A stretch of 9,736 bases of DNA. Origin: Candidatus Cloacimonadota bacterium. Lineage in GTDB: Bacteria; Cloacimonadota; Cloacimonadia; Cloacimonadales; JAOZMQ01. The notes under the pieces were generated by a model. That model was not told the origin of the DNA. It did not search any database and saw nothing but the letters and a program-made list of their open reading frames with translations. Location: assembly GCA_029934195.1 (NCBI GenBank), contig JAOZMQ010000061.1, positions 1,259 to 10,994 of the forward strand. Direction: 5' to 3'. The translations under genes were made by a program, and so were the position numbers. Below, one piece after another: positions 1-5,533 of the stretch; position 1 is the stretch's first letter, and every line of letters starts with the position of its first letter.

Positions 1-746
1 ACTTTTGCAATTGTATAATCTCCGTCAACACCGACATGAAAACTACCGTTTTCGACAAAAGCTACAAGATCGTAATCAATATCATCTGGAATAATCAATT
101 GAATTTTCCCATTTTCATTCTTAAAATTAAACGCTCCTTTTTCTATAGATAGAAATTCATAGTAAATACTACCATTTTCTGATTTTACATCAACATTTTC
201 AAAAAGTCCTTTAATAATTCGGACAGATCCATTTTCTTGATTAACGATCAATGTTCCCGAAACATCAGTCATTTTACAAGCGCCATTTTCACTTTTAATA
301 TTGAAGTTACCTGAAGAATTAAATACTTTGATAGAACCATTTTCCAAAACAGCAATAAATTCTCCACTACAATTCTTTATTTTATTCGAACCATTTCCGT
401 TTTGTATTTTAAACTTTGACACTAAATCAATTAATTGAATTGCTCCATTTTCAGAAGTAATTTCAACGTTTGAAACATCAGGAATATTTATTTCAATAGC
501 TGCTTTGAAAATTTTTGAATCTGTTTCAGAAGAATCTGCAATAATTAATAATTGGTTATCAGCATCATCATATTTTACATTTACTACTTCTTCAAAATCA
601 ATTTCTTTTTCAGAAGTTAATTCTACTTTAATTACAGCTTGCTCTGTTTCTGATTTTTTAATTAACACAAAAAATAAGTCAGTATTTACATTTAATGTGC
701 ATTCTGGTTTTACATCAACCGTGATTGTTTTTACTATTTTGTTCAT
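1..746 (-). CDS. DUF4097-like beta-solenoid protein with Glu-Asn-Gly repeats (partial, C-terminus off the window)
   Basis: The frame is open from an ATG at 746 to the left edge, giving 248 complete codons without a stop. The first ~85 residues form a beta-rich lead-in. From about residue 95 the chain becomes a short-period repeat: Glu-Asn-Gly (or Asn-Gly) recurs near residues 99, 116, 135, 153, 171, 190, 211 and 232, a period of 18-21 residues expected for a right-handed beta-solenoid. This pattern resembles the DUF4097 putative-adhesin family (seen in YvlB/LiaX-type proteins). No signal peptide or membrane helix is visible in the part shown, so the start of the protein is probably cytoplasmic. 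The SD GGAGGA (751-756) overlaps the stop codon of the upstream regulator gene, so the two are very likely co-transcribed and translationally coupled. The function is unknown; an envelope-stress role is inferred only from family context. Confidence 0.8.
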   Translation of the reverse strand, partial: MNKIVKTITVDVKPECTLNVNTDLFFVLIKKSETEQAVIKVELTSEKEIDFEEVVNVKYDDADNQLLIIADSSETDSKIFKAAIEINIPDVSNVEITSENGAIQLIDLVSKFKIQNGNGSNKIKNCSGEFIAVLENGSIKVFNSSGNFNIKSENGACKMTDVSGTLIVNQENGSVRIIKGLFENVDVKSENGSIYYEFLSIEKGAFNFKNENGKIQLIIPDDIDYDLVAFVENGSFHVGVDGDYTIAK

Positions 747-755
747 TTTCTCCTC

Positions 756-1118
756 CTATTTTGAAAGCTTTTGTAAAGCTTCATTTACTGACATTTCCCC
801 ATTTTCAATTTTGGTTAATATCATTGTATAATTTTCTTGTTCTGCAGATTTTTTGTTGTCCGAACATATTTGCGATGTTATTTTAGCTAACTTGCTTTTA
901 ACTGTTGGATATGAAATTTTTAACCTTTTCTCTACTTCTTTAATATTACCCTGAGCACAAAGAAAAATCTTAACGAATTCTTGCTGAGAATTTGTTAAAG
1001 ATCCCAAATCGCCGTGTCCAAATTTCCCTCGAATGGTTAAATCGCATTTCTCACAATAGTATTCCACTACTGACAAAGTTTCATTACAAACAGGACATTG
1101 CTTCAATCTTTTGTTCAT
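756..1118 (-). CDS. DUF2089-family zinc-ribbon/HTH transcriptional regulator
   Basis: This 120-residue protein has an N-terminal zinc ribbon with two CxxC knuckles (Cys8/Cys11 and Cys22/Cys25). A helix-turn-helix follows at about residues 57-80 (GNIKEVEKRLKISYPTVKSK), typical of sigma-like or LuxR-like DNA-binding helices. The last ~22 residues (ILTKIENGEMSVNEALQKL) form a short amphipathic SHOCT-like/YvlB-like helix pair, of the kind found at the start of many DUF4097 proteins. This order matches the DUF2089 family, and the length is normal. The ATG at 1118 is preceded by AAGGAGAA (1125-1132). The next gene, a DUF4097-like protein, begins 9 bp after the stop. Inference: a small DNA-binding regulator, possibly autoregulatory, controlling the solenoid protein encoded with it. 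Confidence 0.88.
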   Translation of the reverse strand: MNKRLKQCPVCNETLSVVEYYCEKCDLTIRGKFGHGDLGSLTNSQQEFVKIFLCAQGNIKEVEKRLKISYPTVKSKLAKITSQICSDNKKSAEQENYTMILTKIENGEMSVNEALQKLSK

Positions 1119-1124
1119 TTTTAG

Positions 1125-1132
1125 TTCTCCTT
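1125..1132 (-). promoter_or_regulatory. Ribosome binding site of the DUF2089 gene
   Basis: On the minus strand AAGGAGAA lies 6 nt before the ATG at 1118. It is a near-perfect SD and fixes the start codon. Confidence 0.8.
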
Positions 1133-1173
1133 AATAATCCAAGCTTGTGATTGAATTTTTAAATATTGAGATA

Positions 1174-1201
1174 CAAATATTTTTCAGTTTGATTTCGTCA
1201 A
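1174..1201 (-). promoter_or_regulatory. Candidate promoter of the DUF2089-DUF4097 pair
   Basis: On the minus strand TTGACG (1196-1201) is separated by 16 nt from TATTTG (1174-1179). The -35 match is good but the -10 is weak, though its TTTG end is reminiscent of Bacteroidota-type -7 elements. The leader would be about 50 nt. In DNA this AT-rich such matches arise by chance, so this is only a candidate. Confidence 0.3.
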
Positions 1202-1454
1202 GAAGAAATTAATATATTCAAAATTAAAATCAATAATATTAATACGAAGCTTTAATTAATCAATAAATAATGTAAGAAATTTAATTTAACTACTGTAATT
1301 GGTTCTTTTTTGATATTATAATGAAAAGCAAGTAAATTAGTAAAATTAATAATTCTAACCCCAAAAGTATATGTTTTTGATATGTTGAATTTTGATTTTT
1401 ATATCAATTTTGGTTGTTTTGAAATTGTTTTCACAAAAATAAATTATCGTTTTT

Positions 1455-1482
1455 TTGAGATATATTTTTTTTGAGTTAATAT
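1455..1482 (+). promoter_or_regulatory. Candidate promoter of the PDZ-protein gene
   Basis: TTGAGA (1455-1460) and TAATAT (1477-1482) are separated by 16 nt. An alternative -10, TATAAG at 1480-1485, would have a 19-nt spacer. The leader would be about 80 nt to the ATG at 1572. The surrounding sequence is T-rich, which lowers the weight of the match. Confidence 0.4.
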
Positions 1483-1571
1483 AAGTGAGGATTTACCTTT
1501 TCTGAATTTATTTCTCTCCAATGGAATCATCATTGCAATTTAAAAAAGAAATAAAATCGGAGGATAGAATC

Positions 1572-1967
1572 ATGAAGAAGACGATCTTGGTTTCAGCCCT
1601 TTTAATCCTAATAGTAACAGCTATTTCAGGAAGAAGTAACCAGTATTCACCAACAACAATGAAAAACAATTCTTCTTTTAAATCTCATTCATCATTTACT
1701 TTTAGCCAAGAGGACAAAGTAACACTTGGAATTAGTTTCAAACAATCACACGGGAAAATTTATATCTCATCAATTGGTAATGTTTATAATGTAAGTAAAG
1801 AACTGAAAATAGGTGATAGATTAGTATCTCTCAATGGAAATAATTTTTGTAACATCTATCAATTACGAAAGTATATTCAAAGATTTAATCCTAACAATAG
1901 CCTAATAATTGAAGTTGAAAGAGATAACAATATTTTACGATTTTATATTATTGCTCAGAAAAATTGA
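1572..1967 (+). CDS. Small exported PDZ-domain protein
   Basis: The start chosen is the ATG at 1572 because it has the SD GGAGGA (1559-1564) 7 nt upstream and begins with a textbook Sec signal peptide (MKK, then hydrophobic residues 4-18, then AISG). The in-frame ATG at 1521 lacks an SD and would put 17 charged residues before the signal. The mature part begins with a Ser/Asn-rich linker (about 21-45), followed by one PDZ-like domain (about 46-130). This has LGIS (52-55) at the carboxylate-binding position and the diagnostic LKIGDRLVSLNG (79-89 region), then the helix and last strand ending at residue 128. There is no lipobox Cys, so it is probably periplasmic rather than a lipoprotein. No protease or other catalytic domain is attached, which is unusual for bacterial PDZ domains. 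It probably binds a peptide or C-terminus of a partner that cannot be named. It ends in TGA and is followed by a terminator, so it is likely monocistronic. Confidence 0.82.
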   Translation: MKKTILVSALLILIVTAISGRSNQYSPTTMKNNSSFKSHSSFTFSQEDKVTLGISFKQSHGKIYISSIGNVYNVSKELKIGDRLVSLNGNNFCNIYQLRKYIQRFNPNNSLIIEVERDNNILRFYIIAQKN

Positions 1968-1994
1968 GATTCTTTTAAAAAGTTCAAACTAATC

Positions 1995-2025
1995 AAAAAA
2001 GCGACTTGTATTTAAGTCGCTTTTT
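1995..2025. terminator. Hairpin terminator, probably bidirectional
   Basis: A 7-bp perfect stem GCGACTT (2001-2007) / AAGTCGC (2014-2020) with a 6-nt loop is flanked by six A (1995-2000) and five T (2021-2025). It therefore works as an intrinsic terminator on either strand. It lies 28 bases after the PDZ stop on the plus strand and about 80 bases beyond the last gene of the convergent minus-strand operon, and plausibly serves both. Confidence 0.85.
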
Positions 2026-2105
2026 GTTATTAATATTTGGATAGATAGAAAACCATTGAGTTTCAAATGGATATTCTAAAAGGAAAGTAAAAAATTGCAG
2101 CGATT

Positions 2106-2735
2106 TTACTGAGCAATTATATGCAACCAATCACCAAGCAGAAATTGTAATCTTCCTATTAATAATGAAATTCTTGCCATTGTAGTATAGCCAAAAGCTG
2201 AACCGAAACTAATCATCAAAAAAATGACTCCGATTTTAGCAATACCTCCAAAAACGCCTTCATGCTTTTTACTGAAATAAAAATAAATAACCCCTGTGAA
2301 TGTTCCAATTATCAACAAAAAATTTCCAAAGATTTCAATAATTCCACTTCCTTTAAATGGATTAATCATTGTGGCAGAAAGTTGATTGATTACATCTGAT
2401 TGTAAAAATCTAATCAAACTAACCCCGGCTGTAGTTCCAATCATTAATGAAATCGGAAACCTACTTAACCAATCAATTTTTGGTATTAAACGAACTAACA
2501 TCATAAAACCGAGAATTGCCGGAATTATCAAAATCCAATTGGCTCTAAAATCAGTGGTGAGAGGAACATATAAGTTGGGTTTTAGAATACTAAAAACTGT
2601 GTACATAAACCAATAACCTGCCGACAAACCAACAAATACTTGCTCTGCAACTTTATAAAAAGGATTATCTTTATAGAGAAAACTAAAAATACAGAATGTA
2701 AAAAAAACTCCGATCCAAATTCCAATTCTTTCCAT
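2106..2735 (-). CDS. Six-TM membrane protein, operon gene 4 (B')
   Basis: I do not recognise a named family. The 209-residue protein is almost entirely membrane-embedded, with helices near 5-21, 34-51, 66-84, 94-112, 132-154 and 166-186. Polar landmarks are NQLSATM (117-123) before the fifth helix, Lys-Lys-His (156-158) after it, and Arg188 and Arg195 after the sixth. The protein of operon gene 2 has a matching order: an FxAG/LSAG-type first helix, W[FI]LII at the start of a later helix (67-71 here), a TxAG segment, then LSATM and two helices ending near R-[IT]-[ST]-L. These parallels suggest the two are distant paralogues. The SD AGGAGA overlaps the stop of the preceding gene (2744-2746), so translation is likely coupled. 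It may be a membrane subunit of a complex formed with the other three products; substrate and activity are unknown. Confidence 0.85.
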   Translation of the reverse strand: MERIGIWIGVFFTFCIFSFLYKDNPFYKVAEQVFVGLSAGYWFMYTVFSILKPNLYVPLTTDFRANWILIIPAILGFMMLVRLIPKIDWLSRFPISLMIGTTAGVSLIRFLQSDVINQLSATMINPFKGSGIIEIFGNFLLIIGTFTGVIYFYFSKKHEGVFGGIAKIGVIFLMISFGSAFGYTTMARISLLIGRLQFLLGDWLHIIAQ

Positions 2736-2743
2736 GATTTCTC

Positions 2744-3565
2744 CTATATTTCTTTTCTTTTATTAATGTAATAGTTGATATTTCCAATTACAATAAAGAT
2801 TATTATTATCAAATGTGCAATTGATTGAGCATCCATTCCGCTTGTTGCAGTTCCGGGTGAACCGATAAGTAATTCATATTCAGCAGCTCCTTTTAATCCA
2901 CCAAGAAGTCCAACTAACTGTTCTTGATCGTTTACATAAGGCAAAATCGCCGGAGCACTAACCGCTGTAACTCCACCGGAAGTTTTTACTCCATAGGCAT
3001 CATGGGCAATTTGAACCCATTCTTTGATTCCCGGAGTTCCAGCTGAAAGCGTAAAAACATAACTGATATTATCAAAATTGTAAATTCCATCCATAATTGG
3101 AAGTTCTGAAACTAAAGTGCCTAATTGGTCGGAAGGAAAAACGTTGCGGAAATTTTTCCCCATTTTCTGCATTGTAACTTGTCCACCTGTTTTGTATCCC
3201 AAAGTAACGTAATCTTCTCCATATTTTAAATCTGGAAATTCTGATGCTAATTGACCAAGAATGTCTTCATACATAGAAATTCCCATTGGCCAGAAAGCTG
3301 TAAAAATAATCTTATGTTTTTTTCTGAAAGCATGTTCAACAACTGCTTTTGCCATTGGATGAAGTTCCGGTTTGCTCGCAGGATCATAATCAAAAGAAAT
3401 AATCACTCGACTTCCACTTTGAGTATTTTCTATAAGATTGAATGCTTTTTCAACATTCTCAGTTGTTTCAATTTTAAACCCCAAAGTAAAAATTAAAGGA
3501 AGTGCGACTCCGAGAAAAATTAAAAGGAAAATTATGCGACGATCTAAAGGTTTATGAGTAGCCAT
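2744..3565 (-). CDS. Membrane-anchored alpha/beta-domain protein, operon gene 3 (A')
   Basis: No named family recognised. The 273-residue protein has a basic N-terminus (MATHKPLDRR), one membrane helix (11-28), a globular domain (about 31-248) and a C-terminal helix (about 249-267) followed by basic NKRK. By the positive-inside rule both termini are cytoplasmic and the domain is extracytoplasmic. The domain looks like a Rossmann-type alternation: strand RVIISFDYDP (53-62), helix 66-82, strand KIIFTAFWP (85-93), helix 98-110, strand YVFTLSAG (169-176), helix 178-191 and a Gly/Ala-rich segment 195-240. The segment from TSGGV (195) to the last helix resembles residues 288-354 of operon gene 1. 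No catalytic motif, cysteine pair or nucleotide-binding loop is evident. The SD GGAGGT (3575-3580) is formed by the last codons of gene 2, and the gap between the genes is only 3 bp. Confidence 0.85.
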   Translation of the reverse strand: MATHKPLDRRIIFLLIFLGVALPLIFTLGFKIETTENVEKAFNLIENTQSGSRVIISFDYDPASKPELHPMAKAVVEHAFRKKHKIIFTAFWPMGISMYEDILGQLASEFPDLKYGEDYVTLGYKTGGQVTMQKMGKNFRNVFPSDQLGTLVSELPIMDGIYNFDNISYVFTLSAGTPGIKEWVQIAHDAYGVKTSGGVTAVSAPAILPYVNDQEQLVGLLGGLKGAAEYELLIGSPGTATSGMDAQSIAHLIIIIFIVIGNINYYINKRKEI

Positions 3566-3568
3566 TTT

Positions 3569-4267
3569 TTAATTACCTCCAAGATAAGATCTCTCTATAC
3601 CAAGAATTATCCTGATAGAACTACCGATAATCCCAAGTCCAGCACCTATCATAATTGCTCTCTGTCCTGCTGTATTTGGATATTTCATAATGAAACTTGC
3701 AATATTTGGTAAATGAAGAAAATCAAGTGAATTTGGAAGCCAACCTGTAAGATAAGTTCCGAGAGTTGTTCTTCCTAACATTACGAGAATTGCAGAAACT
3801 ACAAGAAGTTTAGATTCAAAAGTTCTCCCAATAAAAGCACGATATGCAGCTGAAGCAATAAAAAAAGCTAATAAAGAAAACATTGTAGCAGATAAATTTT
3901 GATAAACATTATCAAAAAGGTAATCAAATGGTTTTTTATCTCCGAGAAATGACGAGATGGATTCGCCGTGTCCCAAAAATCCAGCATTTGTTTCCATTCC
4001 CCATAAAACACCCAAAACAACCATTAAAATAAAACTAAACAATGTTACAATTGAATATTGCCAATTTTCCATTTTGAATTGTATTTTATTCAAATTTACT
4101 TTGAATAAGCTTAAATTTCCGAGAATGATTGCGAATCCGGAAATTATCAAAAACCATTCTTCTATAGTTCCACTAATTGTTCCAAATGGTCGATGAGGAA
4201 TAAAATCACTTACAATTACGATAATTCCAGCCATAAAAGTAATCAATAAAGGTAATTTATTTTTCAT
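3569..4267 (-). CDS. Six-TM membrane protein, operon gene 2 (B)
   Basis: Family not recognised. The 232-residue protein has predicted helices near 5-23, 37-55, 72-90, 128-146, 154-172 and 203-223. A polar stretch (91-127, including ETNAGFLGHGES and DKKPFDYLFDN) lies between the third and fourth helices, just before QNLSATM (123-129). Basic residues Arg143 and Arg148 follow the fourth helix, and Arg166-Thr-Thr-Leu lies in the fifth. The LSATM motif and the order of helices around it recur in the product of gene 4. Compared with that protein this one has an extra polar loop and a further C-terminal helix. The SD AGGGAG overlaps the TAG of gene 1 (4277-4279). It probably partners with the anchored alpha/beta proteins encoded on either side; nothing in the sequence reveals a transported substrate. 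Confidence 0.85.
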   Translation of the reverse strand: MKNKLPLLITFMAGIIVIVSDFIPHRPFGTISGTIEEWFLIISGFAIILGNLSLFKVNLNKIQFKMENWQYSIVTLFSFILMVVLGVLWGMETNAGFLGHGESISSFLGDKKPFDYLFDNVYQNLSATMFSLLAFFIASAAYRAFIGRTFESKLLVVSAILVMLGRTTLGTYLTGWLPNSLDFLHLPNIASFIMKYPNTAGQRAIMIGAGLGIIGSSIRIILGIERSYLGGN

Positions 4268-4276
4268 TTTTTCTCC

Positions 4277-5389
4277 CTATTGGTTTGTTAAAAAATCTTT
4301 TAAAAATGATATTTGAAACATCTCAAAAATAACTCCGATAAAAAGAAGAGTTACAAAAAGTGCTTTTCCAACATCCTGTCCTTTTAGGCTTCCAAGTTGG
4401 TGTGGATCTTTGGATAAATAAGCAGAAGCAGCAAAAAGTTCTTCTCCAATTAAAGTATAATCACAGGCAGCAACAAAAAACGGTAATTGACTCGGCATCG
4501 CTGTTCCGGCCACTTGAATTGCTCCGCTTGAAAATCCTGTTTCTGCGAGAATAAGAGATTCTGCGTAAAAAGTACCAAGATAAAAATTTGCTGCCGGTTT
4601 TTCTCTTACAATAATTCCATCAACACCTGCAACAAAACCAAATTGGTCATCAGTTAGATAAAAAACAGAATCGGGTTTATAAGCATCTGGTCTTCCAGCT
4701 TTAATAAAAGCTTCTTTTACGATTTCGCGAGCAGTTGAGAGAACCATTGAGCGGTTGACAGGAACAATAATTTCAGCATCATATTCAGCAGCTTTTTGGG
4801 CTAAATTTCCTAAAATTGTTAATCCGGCAATAGTCTGCATATCGTCAATATCAGCGGTTCCGGGAATATACAGGATTGGTTTTCCCATTTCAGTAGCTCT
4901 TCCAACAGCTTCATCCATAGAATCTAATCCGCTGATTTTTCTGATATATAAATCTTTTCCGGAACGAGCTGAATAAATATAGTAAATAATTGAAAAAACA
5001 ATGATTAATGTAAATAGCAACAAAGCTTTTTTATCAGTATTAAACCATTGTCCGGTAGGGGTTACAACCAATTCAACCTTCTCAATCATTTGCCCTTTAA
5101 TATTATGAAATTCTATAAGATAAGTATATTCTGTTCCGGGGTTTATTCCTTTCTTATCAAGATAGTTAGACTTTGTTGGATCAAGAGTAGCAATTTTCTC
5201 ATAAGATTTCAAAGATTCTTTTCTGTTAAGTATTATTTTACCCGAAATCCCACTTTGATGCCATTTGATTAAAACCCCTGTCCCATCATCGTTAGGGTTA
5301 TCAATTACTTTGAACATTAAGGAATCTGCAAATAAAAAGTTCAAAAAGAAAATAGCTATTACTAAAAAAATTAACTGCCTTTTCTGCAT
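4277..5389 (-). CDS. FN3 plus membrane-anchored alpha/beta-domain protein, DUF6754-like, operon gene 1 (A)
   Basis: The 370-residue product starts with a signal peptide (about 1-22, ending LFADS). A fibronectin type III-like domain follows (about 25-111, with the VLIKW strand, the NPGTEYTY motif and VELVVTP ending). Then come a membrane helix (121-139), a basic patch (ARSGKDLYIRK), an alpha/beta domain (about 152-340) and a final helix (about 341-359). The domain starts with a strand-helix-strand unit (PILYIPG 171-177, helix 184-202, EIIVPV 206-211), has YLTDDQFGFVAGVDG (244-258) and ends with SSGAIQVAGTA and LIGEELFAASAYL (313-325). From memory this C-terminal region corresponds to the uncharacterised Pfam family DUF6754; that name should be checked. 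Charges place the FN3 domain outside and the alpha/beta domain inside the cell. SD AGGAG (5395-5399) precedes the ATG. It is the first gene of the four-gene operon. Confidence 0.85.
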   Translation of the reverse strand: MQKRQLIFLVIAIFFLNFLFADSLMFKVIDNPNDDGTGVLIKWHQSGISGKIILNRKESLKSYEKIATLDPTKSNYLDKKGINPGTEYTYLIEFHNIKGQMIEKVELVVTPTGQWFNTDKKALLLFTLIIVFSIIYYIYSARSGKDLYIRKISGLDSMDEAVGRATEMGKPILYIPGTADIDDMQTIAGLTILGNLAQKAAEYDAEIIVPVNRSMVLSTAREIVKEAFIKAGRPDAYKPDSVFYLTDDQFGFVAGVDGIIVREKPAANFYLGTFYAESLILAETGFSSGAIQVAGTAMPSQLPFFVAACDYTLIGEELFAASAYLSKDPHQLGSLKGQDVGKALFVTLLFIGVIFEMFQISFLKDFLTNQ

Positions 5390-5394
5390 AATTA

Positions 5395-5399
5395 CTCCT
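5395..5399 (-). promoter_or_regulatory. Ribosome binding site of operon gene 1
   Basis: AGGAG on the minus strand lies 5 nt before the ATG at 5389. The 144-base gap upstream (5390-5533) separates this operon from the PEGA/FGE gene. It is AT-rich, and I found neither a convincing promoter nor a GC-rich terminator hairpin, so read-through from the gene upstream is possible. Confidence 0.75.
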
Positions 5400-5533
5400 A
5401 AAATAGATTTTAAAATATATATTGCTTACTAATTTATTTCATGAAAATTATATTCAAATCTGAATCGTTTATTAGAAATATCAAGAAATTAATTGAAGTT
5501 ACGATTGTCAATAAATTTAGTTTTCCGATCATT

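Larger units (their letters stand above)
1119..1571. other. Divergent intergenic region between the DUF2089 and PDZ genes
   Basis: About 450 bases without a credible gene, very AT-rich with many homopolymeric T and A runs. It separates divergent genes and so must hold both promoters; a candidate for each is listed separately. An 8-bp palindrome CAAGCTTG lies at 1140-1147, just upstream of the DUF2089 SD. I see no RNA gene, strong hairpin or longer repeat here. Confidence 0.6.

Noticed and set aside
505..831. 108-codon plus-strand ORF opposite the solenoid gene and the end of the DUF2089 gene
   Set aside because: Antisense to two well-supported genes with good SD sites; its Ser/Phe/Thr-rich translation is the expected shadow of an Asn/Lys/Glu-rich gene.
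1521..1571. Upstream in-frame ATG of the PDZ gene at 1521
   Set aside because: No SD precedes it and it would place a charged stretch before the signal peptide; the ATG at 1572 has GGAGGA at the right distance.
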